Shown one piece after another: positions 44,700 to 56,110 of a stretch of DNA of 64,000 bases; positions within the stretch are counted from its first letter, which is position 1; each line of letters opens with the position of its first letter. Source of the stretch: Apoda limacodes (taxonomy: Eukaryota > Arthropoda > Insecta > Lepidoptera > Limacodidae). Below the pieces are notes generated by a model that saw only the letters and a list, made by a program, of their open reading frames with translations, did no database searches and was not told where the DNA came from. The position numbers and the translations under genes were made by a program. The stretch lies in NCBI GenBank assembly GCA_946406115.1, contig OX291544.1, positions 3,720,001 to 3,784,000 on the forward strand, in the 5' to 3' direction.

Positions 44700-45160
44700 A
44701 ACTTAAGTCTTCGTCTTAAATTTCACCGACACATAATCATCTTGTTTATTAATATTGTCAATGCAGACTTTTTTGATTGTAGATGATTCTAAATCTGCAT
44801 CCTCCGGATCGTCTAATAGCATATTTGTCTTATCGTCGGATAGCTCTTCATCTGAAGACCTGAAAATGAAATTTTCGCTACTAAAATAGTATTTTTCCTT
44901 TGTTGTTTCATTTCCTTTTTGATTGCCTTTGATGGTATTGACAATGACTTCTAATGGCTTTTAGTTCGTTTTAACATTACACTAGCTTCCTTCTCTCTTT
45001 TTTCTTCCGCTAGATTGCTAATCTTCTCTTTTTCTGGCGTGTCCACTTAAATCCGAAGTTTTTCTGGCTGTCTTCTTTGTCCTTCATAAGGATAAGGACG
45101 AACGCTTTCCAGTAAAACGATCGAACTACTAGCCTGACACAACTCAGTGCTTAGTGACGA
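44700..45160 (-). pseudogene. pogo/Tigger-like transposase C-terminal relic
   Basis: On the minus strand RPYPYEGQRRQPEKLRI followed by VDTPEKEKISNLAEEKREKE (45090-44990) resembles the post-DDE tail of pogo/Tigger transposases, where RPYPKA...TDTPEK is typical. Further on, an acidic run SSDEELSDDKTNMLLDDPED (44860-44800) precedes NKQDDYVSVKFKTK, like the final KV-DYV-VKF-TK block. Stops and shifts separate the pieces. TTTCATTTTCAG just before the acidic run looks like a splice acceptor but could be coincidence. The DDE catalytic core is not in the window. An alternative is a domesticated host gene exon, but the frame breaks argue against it. Confidence 0.55.
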
Positions 45161-45310
45161 AGTTAAAATAGTGTTGACGTGGCGATAAATATTTCTTCAG
45201 GTCTCCTAGTCACCGGCAAATTTTACCACCAAGTATAGAGATATGTGTATTCCATTGCAGTTGCGGATCCAATGTGACGGACAATGTGGAATCTATAATA
45301 ACAGGTGTTT
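45161..45310 (-). pseudogene. Tiny LINE fragment
   Basis: On the minus strand STLSVTLDPQLQWNTHISIL followed by GGKI corresponds to the FLGVTLDxxLQWxxHI block that precedes the SSAxYAxKKIR region in the Jockey-type LINE at 57.9 kb. It is too short to place more exactly. Confidence 0.45.
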
Positions 45311-45954
45311 GGTAAAGATTATGCGGTCGGTCCGGCGTAGCGATAGCGGCGTAGGATTGTTGCTTTGCATACTCTGTGCACCAGTCTTCCTCATATAATC
45401 TGTGCGCAACGTCGCGGCTGCATATTGTTTTGATTATATCAATTTTATATATAATAATTAAGTTCGGTTGGCGTGAAAACATCTACACATACACAACATA
45501 CAAAACACCACATAGTTCACATAAAAAATCTGACGCCCAAATTTGGGTAAGTCCACAATTTTATTAAGGCCTACGTTGGCCCAGTTTTCACGATCCAACA
45601 GGATAGGATAGAGTAGGAGTATCCTGTTACCGAATGCACCGGCTAGGTGCTCAGGAGTTAGAGATTTAGTTAGAGCGAGTTCAGAGGCAAGTAAAGAAAA
45701 TACTTTTCAAGGGTAAGGCAGATTATAATGTATACTCTTTCATATTTATAATAACAATATTTAATAGTCAGTATTAACCTTATCACATAAGGTAATTTTT
45801 AACCCTTAATAAATATAAATAAGACTTATCGATTTTACAATAGTAGAAAACTACCTAACTATCAGAAAGATAGAAAAACCGTAAGCCTACCTACACAGAC
45901 TACTAAGTGCGCGGTTTTTCAAGTATATATTTAAGATAGAATATACAATAGTTT
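45311..45954. other. Intergenic sequence
   Basis: Nothing was recognised beyond a moderately GC-rich strip at 45560-45680. Confidence 0.3.
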
Positions 45955-46690
45955 CTTCGGCCTAGAGCCCGATCAGCGATATTCCACGTCGATCACACCC
46001 CGCAGGTCTCCGCCGCCAAAGTAGGTAGACGCGGATGTGACAGTGTAGTGTAGTGATAGTAAGTAGTGTATGCCAAGGCTCAATGCTATGCCACACGCGG
46101 CTGGCACAATGCAAAGCCGCACGTGGCTGTCACGAAGCTAAGCAGCACGTGGCAGAAGTTCGTTATAGCTACGGTGATTAGCGGTGCTCAGGCTAAAGCA
46201 CGGCTACCGTACAGGCCGAGGATTTGGAGTCAGGCAGGTCGAGGATTTGGAGTGTAGAGCACTCCAGGTCTCCCTCAGTGCTGACGTCGTTAGAAGGCTG
46301 ACGCGCACCTGCCCTCGCAGTGGTCAGTTACGGCACAGAGCCGAAACGGTTTAGCCGTAAACAAATAGAATCGTGCGTTTCGCACGTGTTTATTAGTGAA
46401 GTGATACTAAGAAGGCAATAGATTTGCAGATTAAAATAAAGATATTCAGTTTAAAAATATCGTAGAACAGATTCACGTGAAGCAGAAAGTAAAGTAATAT
46501 GTTATGACATAGAAATGTTACAACACAAGAACATTATCCGATCGCTTTATTTGAAATCTCCACGGTGGTAATAGACGTAAGAGTGGATGCCCAGAAACTT
46601 CCATCGTTTCCTACATCATCCGGTCCTTTACCGGAGACGGACCTCCTGAACGGTCGTTCCGTTGTACTATCAAATCCAAACTGTCTCCAT
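45955..46690. other. GC-richer unidentified block with short direct repeats
   Basis: Inside are GTGTAGTGTAGTGATAGTAAG-like runs (46041), three CACGTGGC/CACACGCGGC variants (46093-46152) and two copies of CGAGGATTTGGAGT (46217 and 46238). The right part (ATCATCCGGTCCTTTACCGG, GACGGACCTCCTGAACGG) has the flavour of LTR-retrotransposon leader DNA. I could not find LTR ends, a primer-binding site or coding, so I leave it unassigned. Confidence 0.35.
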
Positions 46691-47687
46691 TTAAGAATAA
46701 TTTAGTGTTAAGGTCTCGAACATTCGGAAAATTTGATGCACTTGGATCTTTTGGAATGAAGCAAAAGATTGTTTACTGCAAACCAATTAAGTATTGTTGA
46801 TAAGTAGATAGTAGTATAGAAGTAGTTTTCTCTTTTCCTATTTATAGCGGAGCCACGGGGCTCCGACACGAGCGGCTGCTACACATAAACACGCATATAT
46901 ACATATACCACACCCGAAAGTGGGCCAGCTCCTACACAACAGCCCGGCAACAAATGCACTTCATTTAAACTACCATCACTTCGGAAACTAGTCTAAGAGG
47001 AGCAGAAGTGACAAGAAACCCCCGGATGTTCATCTGTTACCAATCAGTCATGCAGGAACCAAGCCATCAAGTACACAATATCTATCCAAATATGTATATA
47101 CACACATTCACGTACCTACTCGTGTGCCACACCCCCACACATCCAAAACCCCACCGAAACCAGGCAACCAAAGGTGGATTGCACATGGTGCATGCCCTGG
47201 TAGCTCGCCACCAACCACTATAAAGTTAACAAAATGATAATGAAAGTTAACGTATGACACAAATGTTGAGAAGTAACTATTAAATATCCGTTACGATAAT
47301 ATGCTCGTAAGCAAAAAGTGCGATATGTCCTCGGGAACGGCTCCATTGTAACTAAGACTCCACAAAATGGCAGACGCCACGATTCCCTCCCCGCGCTCCT
47401 CCGCCCCTATATTTAAACTCAAACGTTACAACAAATGCACGATACCTTTTTGGACACCCGTTAACCTACCTTACTTAATCACCTACCTGCCTATTTTTTG
47501 ATACAAGTGGCCTTGATTTTTGGAGAGACTGGCGCTTGTTTGCAGAAATGAAATATTAAACTTAAATTCGAAGATGTTCAAAAGCATTTAGATGATTCAT
47601 TGCTGGTAAATTTCCAGGATATAAAAACAAATAGAGAACGGTTATTCGTAGTTAGTAGCTCTACGCCCTTCTAATACAATTTCTTTT
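46691..47687. other. Intergenic sequence
   Basis: CACACCC-rich stretches lie at 46900-47160. No coding or repeat family was recognised. Confidence 0.35.
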
Positions 47688-47770
47688 ATTACCACTGAGG
47701 TGGCAAACAAGCTTACGGTCCGCCTGATGGTAAGCGGTCACCGTAGGGTATGGACGCTTGCAACACCAAA
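47688..47770 (-). repeat. LINE 3' UTR terminus
   Basis: ACCACTGAGGTGGCAAACAA then GCTTACGGTCCGCCTGATGG is the reverse complement of the LINE 3' UTR seen at 1.36 and 18.03 kb. GGACGCTTGCAACACC is its inner edge. Coding upstream of it is absent, because the Crypton-like relic begins directly to the right. Confidence 0.75.
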
Positions 47771-47774
47771 ATTA

Positions 47775-48090
47775 TACTATTATAAGGCAACTGCACCAAG
47801 CGAGTCATTGAAAATAATTAAATCTGTGCCATGCCGAAAGAAATTGCAGAGTACTTGGAATTGAAAAATGTCAAGCACTGCATGGGCCATTGTTTTGAGA
47901 GAACACTGGCAACTCTGTTGGCGGATTCAGGAGCAAAAATGATTCAGATTAAACGATACGGTGACTGGGCTGGAATATGCTGTAGCGAAGGGCTGCGTAG
48001 AAAATTCTACACAGAACAAGAACACCTAATAGCCTACTGTATCAAAACGCCTTTGAATATAGCTGATCCTTGGATTTGTCACCACAACCC
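47775..48090 (+). pseudogene. Crypton-like tyrosine recombinase relic
   Basis: On the plus strand MPKEIAEYLELKNVKHCMGH then CFERTLATLLADSG and IKRYGDWAG correspond to the C-terminal catalytic part of Crypton-type tyrosine recombinases (family pattern: P..IA.YL.L...YTGHCFRRSSATLLADSG...LKRHGGW). In this copy the HxxR arrangement is disturbed (GHCFERT for GHCFRRS) and HGGW has become YGDW. A later YTEQEH may correspond to the region near the catalytic tyrosine. The frame is open from 47831 to 48139 with ATG at 47831, but similarity fades after about 48010. It is a fragment and not predicted active. A DIRS-type recombinase is an alternative. Confidence 0.65.
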
Positions 48091-49439
48091 TCCACAGTTT
48101 TTTACCTTACATCTTCTGCTGTCTGCTTTAGGCTGTTAATTTTTACTTTTTAGTAGGGTTCCGAAGTTAGTTCTATTTTTTTGTTTAATGTTTATTCTAT
48201 TTATTTATTTTTAGTAAACTTCTTGTCTTATTTCAGTAGATCACCGAAGTAAATATTAATAAACTTAGAACTACATTTTTAACAACATAAAAAACATTGG
48301 CTATAATGGCTTAATCACCAGATCAGTTGCATGTTGCCTTTTAGAAAAAAAGATCGGATAACCGAATCATTTAAACTTGCTTCTTCATAGTCGCTTAACT
48401 TAATCGAGATATCGCCACTCTTGAAATGGGTAGCATTGAGAGGGATACTTATCAGGTAAACTTTTCGTGAGCCGGGCTCTCGCATGTCTCTTCGGGATAC
48501 GTCCTAGGAGAACGGTGAGGATGGCCGGTGTACCCTGGGCATTGGTCAAATTGGTAATTTGCCTTCAATTGCTTCATTGGTGAGCTAATAACGCGGCCCA
48601 AGCGTGAGTCCATTCAGATGAGGAGGCCGCTTGCGGCCAGATGTAGGTTGTGGTTCCATCCCACTAAATGATATTGCCATTCAAATTTCTAAATGAAAAT
48701 ACTATGTGTAAGTGTGTATGTGTAATTGTAATTGCCTTTAGGTATATTTGAGCAGTTTCCCCAATACCTCATGAGTTCCATCATCTGACATGTATTTTGA
48801 TAAAAAAAGGACCAATCTGAAAGTATACCATTTAAATAAAAAATATTTTTACCACTCGGTTTTTAATAGTCGGAGTTCCGTGGTAACTAACATTAAAAAA
48901 ATACAACTGAATTGAAAACCTAATCCTTTTTGTAAGTTGGTTAAAAAGGAACTCCTTCTCAAGAACATGTCATTGATAAAAATGATCGCTTTTTACTAAA
49001 GTGGCTATCAAAACTCAATATTCTACGGAAAGGAAGTAAGATTGCGCATAAATTAGATTTCACACTTTAGACGACCAAAGTGTCCGACTCCCTCGTGGCC
49101 CCATGTGTTGAAGTGAACGGCTATAAGAATTGACTTCTGATATTTACGACTATAAAATTTTATTACAAACCTTTTAGATCTCACAGTGAATTGGCTTAAT
49201 ATATCGACATACACACTGGTATATATACGAATAAACATAATTTTTTGTCAATATAAAATCGTTTAAATAGCTAGGAATGTATTTTCCAATGTTGTGTTAA
49301 CTTTAACTATCAATGCCCTAATCGTTTTTATAAAAGAATTATATAATTATTTTAAGTAGTTTTTAAATCAAAATTTAGTTCAGATATATAATAATTTCTT
49401 TTTATACTTAACGACCTGCTTAGGCCCCCAATTAACTAG
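48091..49439. other. Intergenic sequence with a GC-richer strip at 48.47-48.66 kb
   Basis: The strip (CGGGATACGTCCTAGGAGAA, CGGCCCAAGCGTGAGTCCAT, GAGGAGGCCGCTTGCGGCCA) may be part of a retroelement, but no motif is certain. The rest is AT-rich and unrecognised. Confidence 0.35.
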
Positions 49440-49728
49440 CTAATTTAACCAAATGGCTACGACATATATACAGATATATAAAATATCCCTACCCACACCA
49501 AAAAAAAATATAAAAAGAATTCTTCTTCTGTATTCTACAGGGAATTCATTGTGTTTTCAGAGAAACTTTCTCCCGGGAACGCTTTGGTTGTGGAATGAGC
49601 TCCGTGCCAAGGTTTTCACTAAGGACTACAGTATGGGGTTCTTCGAGAAAGAAGTTATTAGATTTTTGTAAAGTCGGTAACGCGCGAGTGATACCCTTGT
49701 TGTTACAAGCGTCCATAGGAGTCCAAAC
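49440..49728 (+). pseudogene. LINE C-terminus and start of 3' UTR
   Basis: On the plus strand RNFLPGTLWLWNELRAKVFT then KDYSMGFFEKEVIRFL and a stop at 49669 is the typical C-terminus of the Jockey/CR1-like family (RNFLPRT-RLWNELP--VFP...FKKEV). The following GTCGGTAACGCGCGAGTGAT and GTTACAAGCGTCCATAGG are its 3' UTR, complementary in type to the repeats at 1.36, 18.03 and 47.69 kb. The UTR stops abruptly near 49728, where an oppositely oriented relic begins. Confidence 0.75.
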
Positions 49729-49965
49729 GGTAGGCAAATATATTTGACCCTTGTGGCATGGCCCCTAAACTGCTGGCAGCATTACCTCGCTGCACGATCA
49801 TACTGATTCTTTGAGCGAGGTACACTCCAGCTCTTAGGTCCCAAGAGGCGAGAACCAGTTCTTTTGCATAAATCTTTTACAAAAGATCTTGTCTCTGAAC
49901 ACCACGGTCCTAAAGTTTCAAGTTCTAACTGTCACAAACTCGTAGTCATTCAGAGGTTTCGAAAA
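49690..49965 (-). pseudogene. Second copy of the ETLGPW/QRGNAAS retroelement C-terminus
   Basis: On the minus strand LETLGPWCSETRSFVKDLCK then RTGSRLLGPKSW leads, after a frameshift near 49825, to LAQRISMIVQRGNAASSLGA then MPQGSN. This is the same order as in the plus-strand relic at 3.9-4.25 kb, which ends AQRIYIAIQRGNAASILVTM. The frame then runs on (FAYRLDSYGRL, stop at 49703) into the neighbouring LINE UTR, so true homology ends near 49735. The upstream RPDG-like block is not recognised here. I believe this is the C-terminus of a reverse-transcriptase polyprotein of invertebrates. Confidence 0.7.
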
Positions 49966-52521
49966 TCTGCGCCGCTTGTTTGATTTCGCTTGTTCAGCTG
50001 CTGCTCCAGGTCTTGAGTGTTTCAAATTTACTGATAGGCCATATTTAGCCTTTTTCAAAGTTCTTATTATAATTGTAATAATATAAAAGTCACAATCATT
50101 TATTGTTATGTAACTATGTTTTGTTTACCTAATTTATTTCAATCGGTTGAAATAAGAAATTTATAAAAATATAAAAAGGTCATTCCTGTTCAGTTATGTT
50201 GAAATGTAAATATTGTAAAAGTAGAACACAATCCAATATGGCGGCACCAGACCCTGGGAGGAAACCTGCCAGTCAATATGGATATTTCATATTTTATCTA
50301 AGGGCCTTCATATCTTTTGCTCTCACGTAAAGTGTCGATCAGAGTTATATTTTACTAGAAACGTCTAAGATAAATGCAGTCTTAATAGTTAGTAAATATA
50401 ATATGCATAAATATTTCATATAAATATATGCATACATATAATAATTATTATTGCAAAGAACCGACTACTTGGTGGTGACTCCTTGGGGCCACCGCTGTGC
50501 AAAAAAGTACTCGTTAAAACTAAAAATACAAATGTCGTCGTGCAGAATAGTATGGTGTTGCGTGTATACCCCTAATGTTGCAAAAATGTATTTGCAATTG
50601 TTTTGCATTGTATGTGGATAGAGTGGCTGCTAAAAAAACTATAAACAAAGCAATTATATAACTATTTAACTAACTTAACTTTAACACAAATATTTAAGAA
50701 CGAAGTATGAACAGTAAAAACAGAACACTATTAATTACAAAAGAAAACTAATTTTACCTAAAACCTACTCAGAAATAGTGTTATATTTTTGTGTATGCCA
50801 CGTAAGACTAGTTAAAAAACAATATCAAAGATTACTCTTGGTTGGAAAAGTGCCAAAAAAGTGCAAAAAGTCAAACAAATATAAAATGTAACCTACACAA
50901 TACAATAGTACAGAGGTAAGTAAAATATAGGTCGCTAACCTCGCTCTGGCTAACAAACTTGTAATTTATATATACATATATATATATATTATTATATGTC
51001 AATGCTGACAAGTTCAAATGAACCCTAAATTAAAGTAACAAGTTTACTTACCTCAATTGTACTCTTGTCCCTAAATGGACCCCGTTTGTTTGTCCTATGT
51101 CTTTTAAGAGAACCTAAAGGATCCCTTAATTGCAATGATTTAATAAATCTGAGGAGATATAAACATAGGGACAAGATCTAAAACAAGTATTATAATATAA
51201 TTAGACAAATACAACCTAATATTCGTGGCGTGGGCTCCTCTGGTAGAATGTAACTGTAAAAAGGCACTACACAGTAAGTATAATAGACACGAATTAACTT
51301 TATATATAAAAACAAAATATTTTTGTGAGTAAATAGGTTATTTTATTCAATTCTAAAAAGGCTAAATCTTTGTTTTTACAATATGGTAATTTTGCAGACT
51401 AACGACAACCATAAAGTGTTGCCAGAAACACAAAAGTGGTTGCGTTCGGAATCTAGGCGCGGCCCCGATAGCAACGGTACGGTAACGGTTTTAATTATTT
51501 GGTTATAGTCATATCGATGGTTATAGTGTGTTGCCGAAACTGAAGAAACATGGTGTTCGTGTAGTAATATAGCAACAGTATTTTACCCTTCGGATTCAGT
51601 AATTGGTGATGAATTATTAAAATTTTTTTTACTCGTCTTTAAGATACTGAACTTCGAAAAGATGATCTACGACAGTTCCTTTTCTTTATCTTAAATCTTA
51701 CCATAAGCCTATAGAGTATTTATTCAAAAGTTATGTTTCTAACATATGTACTTTATTTAACTTTTCAATAATTTATACTTAGCATGGTGAGAATTTCTTG
51801 ACTAAATCGTGTTATCACTGTCACTCCCCGATTAATAATTGCTAAACACGTGACAAGCGGGCTTACACCTTATGCTCTGCTAACACTTACCTGGCTCAAA
51901 GAATCCTTATTCAATTCAGCGCAGACACATTGCCACCATATATGGCACCTTACCATGTTAGCAATGTTTTGAACGATCTCCATTAAAAATACATTTAGAC
52001 ATTATCATGTACTCTATGTATATTGAAAATTTTAATATAATGAATAACTCAATATGAGTGAGCGATCGGCAATAAGTTATTCTCAGTTATAGTTTAAATC
52101 TCAACTTAATTAAGGTGAATTATATTTTATCTTTCCAGTAGCTAGATTCTACATCTGTGTTATTTCGGCGTTTTGCTCGTCGCCTCGAGTCCTGAGGTAA
52201 TAGGTAGGCGGGTTTGGGACGTAAAGCTATACTATATCGACTCTCGAGTAAGGTAATATAGCATATTAGGGTTGAAGACTTTTATAGTATAGAGTAAATT
52301 ATGTTTTTATATTAAAAAAGCCATAGAATTTTCGAGCCCATGTACTTTGTAACTATTTGTTATTAATAAGGTTCTGTACAAAAAGGTTGTAAAGAAACAC
52401 TTATGGTGAAACTTTTGTGTATGTTTGTCTGTCACGGCAGTTTTTCTACTAGTGCTATTGACTCCAAATATATTACAGTCGTGGAACGGGCTTGCTCGTA
52501 TCTTAGGTAAGAAAATTGAAA
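49966..52521. other. 2.5 kb AT-rich sequence; (TA)n at 50.97 kb
   Basis: A TA-rich microsatellite occupies about 50967-50990. GAGGTAAGTAAA (50914) and its complement TTTACTTACCTC (51044) face each other, but arms are too short to call an element. Nothing else was recognised. Confidence 0.4.
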
Positions 52522-52937
52522 AGCCATACTTATATTATAAATGCGGAAGTAACTCTTATCATCTCTTACCACATCACGCTTAAACCGCTATACCGATTGA
52601 GATGAAATTTGGCATGGAGAGAGTTTGAGTCCCGAGAAAGGATATAAAATACTACTGAAAACGTTAAGTGTGAGTCGTTTTTTTTATAATTGAGGAATTG
52701 CCAATGAAATCCTACACCGATAACCTATTTTAAGACCCGCCTTAAAATAGGTTATCGGACCGCAGGAAAATTTGACATGGAGATAGTTTGAGTCCCGGGG
52801 AAAGACACACGAAAACCGACTTACACTTGAAAACGTCAAGTGTTAGTCGGTGTTTACTATAATTGAGGAGTTGCTGTTAAAATCCTACACCAATAACCAA
52901 ATTTAGAGCAGGTGAAACCGCGGGTAAAAGCTAGTAA
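52522..52937 (-). repeat. Family-B repeat, reverse, with internal duplication and palindromic junction
   Basis: The right end reads on the minus strand CTAGCTTTTACCCGCGGTTT; the left end is ACTTATATTATAAATGCGGA. Inside, the block GACATGGAGATAGTTTGAGT with CCCGGGGAAAGACACACG (52776) repeats the block GGCATGGAGAGAGTTTGAGT with CCCGAGAAAGGATATAAA (52612). AAAACG(T)TAAGTGTGAGTCG and TTGAGGA(A/G)TTGC also appear twice. The two halves are joined by CGATAACCTATTTTAAG-ACCCGC-CTTAAAATAGGTTATCG (52720-52759), a perfect 17-bp-arm palindrome. Confidence 0.8.
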
Positions 52938-53079
52938 TTTATAAAATAAAATTTACTTCATAATATTATATGAAACGAAAACATACAGTATGTAAAAACT
53001 AATCAAATTATCTAGCTTTTCATTGCGACACACGCAGTAGCGACGGCAGTTGATTCATAGACAGCTACATATCTAAAAC
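52938..53079. other. AT-rich spacer
   Basis: Nothing was recognised. Confidence 0.3.
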
Positions 53080-53275
53080 ACTAATGTTTGAGGTAACTCC
53101 GCGGCCCATAAAGTTCAACCTGCCGAACCCTCAGTTCCGGTGCCGCCCGCTTCCGGGATGGGAGGGGTAGGGGGGGGGGGGTGTACCGCCCCTCGCGTAT
53201 GTAAATTTTACCCGTTTTCGAGTCATGACATTGTTTATGTGTTACGCGCGCCGAAGTTTGCTTTTGGGCCACTTT
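53080..53275. promoter_or_regulatory. GC-rich pocket with poly-G run, candidate regulatory or conserved element
   Basis: GGTAACTCCGCGGCCCATAA, GCCGAACCCTCAGTTCCGGT, a G-run (GTAGGGGGGGGGGGTG, about 53168-53181) and CGCGTATGTAAATTTTACCC lie together in AT-rich DNA. It matches none of the repeat families here. No TATA, splice sites or credible frame were seen; the role is guessed from composition. Confidence 0.25.
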
Positions 53276-55561
53276 CGACTGTTTATTGCTCTTGTTATAT
53301 GTGAACTATGCTTAAATAATAGCTACTTTATGTAGTGTCTGAATTGAGAATAGGTAAAACTGTTTGTATGAAACTTGCATCTACTTGCAGATTGCAGAAC
53401 TGTGAGTTCTGAGTGAAAATAAAATAACCTTAAGAAGTTAAGATGCACAATTAACATCAAGACAAAAGACAAGGAAGAATCATTAATTTGAAAAAAAAAA
53501 AAGTGTTATTTGGTTTCCTGGACCGACTTTACCTTGTATCAAGTTGTACAAGAAGCTAATAGAATTATTTAAAAAACATGTAATTTGTTGCACAGATAAT
53601 CGTTATATATAAATACGCAAAGTTTCCAAAAAAGGGTTTTTATGATAAAAAAAAATTGTCATTCATTTGTTTTTCGACACTTATTTGTTTTTATTAAGAT
53701 AACCTTAATTTTGCTAAAAAAAAATGTTATATTATCACTGGATCTTTTTTTTAATATTAAATAGTTTGTAAATATATTTTGTTTAAATTATTAACTAACC
53801 GGACTGTTGCTGCTAAAAAGGTATCAATAGTTCGGTGCTTTGTCACAACCGAAATATTGCAACTTAAAAGTTTCAGTAGTTCGGTCAACCGGACTAACAA
53901 CCGGACTACTGCTACAAGAGGGAATTAATCATCCAGTTTAATGTACAGCTATCCTGTGAAGAGTTCTTCATCTTTATTAAAGAGAAAAAGGATACTTTAA
54001 AAGAAGTTTAATCTTCACAGAAATATCATGAATAAGTAATTCTTATAAATAATTATTTTCCATTTGTAAGTTGCAATGTGTAAAACTCACTCAGACTATT
54101 GTTTGAAACGCCATATTTTTACTTTTTTGATTTCCCTTTTTTGTATTTTTTTTTATTCAGAAGACGAATAAGTCTCAACTATTTAACGCTAGGGTAAATC
54201 TGATTTAAAGTAACATATTTTTATTAAAATACATTTTCTATCGATATTTTCACTAGGTACCCATCTATTGTCACGTAAACGTAATTTGAACTCAAATAAA
54301 AAAATGAATATTCAAAAAAAAATTATTATATACCTACCTACGTTTTTTTTACTATGTCCCGCTTTCGACGAAAGTATCCCGCTTTTTTCACTCAAAAAGG
54401 TCCTAAATCTCGACTTGGCACTGGCAACGCTGGTATGCACACTGATTTTTCGGCAACCACTAATCCTATAAAATTAATATTTAACTGTATTTGATTGAGC
54501 TTGAGTCCAGGTTATATACAAATTATGGATGGACTGGATTTTTAAGAGCGGACTTATAGAGGTTAAAAAATGTGGTTTTAAGATTAAGGTTTTTTATGTG
54601 TATGTTTTTTCCAATTGTAAGCCAATTTTGAATAGGGCGTTATACCCTTACCTACTGATATATGTCCAAATACCAACTTATAATACAATGACTTTAAAAC
54701 TAGGTTCAATAATCCTTGCGCAGATAAAACATTCAGCTTCGTCTTTTCTTGTCTTTGAAGTCGGATACCAAAAAATTTTTTTATCCTAAATTTACTGTAA
54801 ATTTTTGGAATTAAATTTCAAAGAGAAGAGTAGGCTCAATGTTTATTAATTACATTTAAGTGCGGTTTAAAGTCGGTGTAATTATTTAACGAAACTGTTT
54901 TATCAGAAATTGTTACGTAAACTGTACTAGCTACATTAGTTTTTAACGATATAGCCTCCCCTAAGAATACTATATATTTTTAATGCAAAAAAGAGACAAA
55001 TTGTGACAAACACACATACATAAGGCACAATGTAGACGTATTTCTTTGCGCCGAAAATCGATACATAAAAATTAATCGAACGAATCGAAAGCCACAACAT
55101 TATATTAAAATCATCATCGTAAATTTATAAAGAAAAATCTTGTCGTGTTTATATATGTTTGTAATTCACAGAAAACAATTCGCATAAGTAGCTCTTCGCA
55201 ATTTCATTATTCTCCTATTACTTTCATTATGTTTTCGTCTAAACTGTATTTTTATGTGCATATTTCTGACCATACGGGACCGGGAAGGCTTTCAACTGCG
55301 ATTGGGTATGCATATTGTTGTCGGACGGGAATAAGAGCTTTACGAATATAGCAACTTTGTAAATGGATGCGGTATCTTCAATTTATAAAATAAATAGCAG
55401 CTAAATGAGATACACTCATTTTATTTGCTGAATAGGAAGAGTATAGGCACAGCCTAAAAATAATTTCGTTCAGTCGGCCACCAAAAGGTGTTTAGACGGA
55501 GCAAACATGAGGCAAGGAGCGCGGTGAGACGGGGGTGAGCGCACCCGATTAGCCTATATCA
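53276..55561. other. 2.3 kb AT-rich sequence
   Basis: ACCGGACT(G/A)(T/C)TGCT motifs are clustered at 53798-53922 (AACCGGACTGTTGCTGC, CAACCGGACTAACAACCGGA, CTACTGCTAC). An open frame at 54529-54789 has no recognised motif and includes repeat-like sequence. No gene was called. Confidence 0.4.
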
Positions 55562-56110
55562 TCACATACGTGCTAACCAGCTTTTTCGACTGCTATTAGA
55601 AGCAGCTATGGAAGTAAAATGTTGATTGAGTTCATTTAAGTTTAAATTATTAGCTGAGGATGATGACTGTGTTTTGCCAACTCCTAGTGACTTAAGAAAC
55701 GTCCAGATTTTAGCTGCATCACTGTTTTCAACGGAACTATGGATATGGCGTCGTTGTGCGTCCCTACACACTGTATACTACACCGGTTTCGAAGACGTTT
55801 ATATTTAGCAAGATTCTCTTCTGTGGGCTCTCTTTTGTATTTTGCTTGAGCATTATTACGTTTTTTTTGATGCATTTTAATTTCATCACTAAGCCATGGT
55901 GGAGGAAAATGTTTTACACGCAATAATCTGACGGGTGCATGGATGTCATACAATTGAATCAAAAGCGAGTTAAACACTACCTTACCTACATTTACCTACA
56001 TTTTCATGAACTAAGTTAGCGTTGACAACTACCGACCAATCGGTGTTGGCGACATCTGTACGTGATAGGTAAATAAGATCATGGTAGAAGAAAGCATCAG
56101 CAGAAAATTG
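55562..56110 (-). pseudogene. Jockey-type LINE, linker between endonuclease and RT
   Basis: On the minus strand FYHDLIYLSRTDVANTDW (about 56075) is followed by LYDIHAPVRLLRVKHFPPPW then LSDEIKMHQKKRNNAQAKYK, REPTEENLAKYKRLRNRC (55850-55770). After a frame change come MCRDAQRRHIHSSVENSDAA, KIWTFLKSLGVGKTQ and LNLNELNQHF. This is the segment joining the AP-endonuclease end and the RT start in Jockey-clade LINEs of Lepidoptera. RT motifs proper are missing to the left. It may be the same family as the 3' end at 57.9-58.75 kb, but they lie in opposite orientation and are separate insertions. Confidence 0.8.

Noticed and set aside
48470..48660. Zinc-knuckle gag-like reading on the minus strand
   Set aside because: Cys/His spacing does not fit CCHC and frames are ambiguous.
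50908..51066. Facing GAGGTAAGTAAA / TTTACTTACCTC pair as MITE ends
   Set aside because: Arms of only about 12 bp with unequal flanks and a TA microsatellite between them; could be chance.
54529..54789. 86-codon plus-strand frame
   Set aside because: Hydrophobic, AT-driven composition and repeat-like 3' part; no motif.
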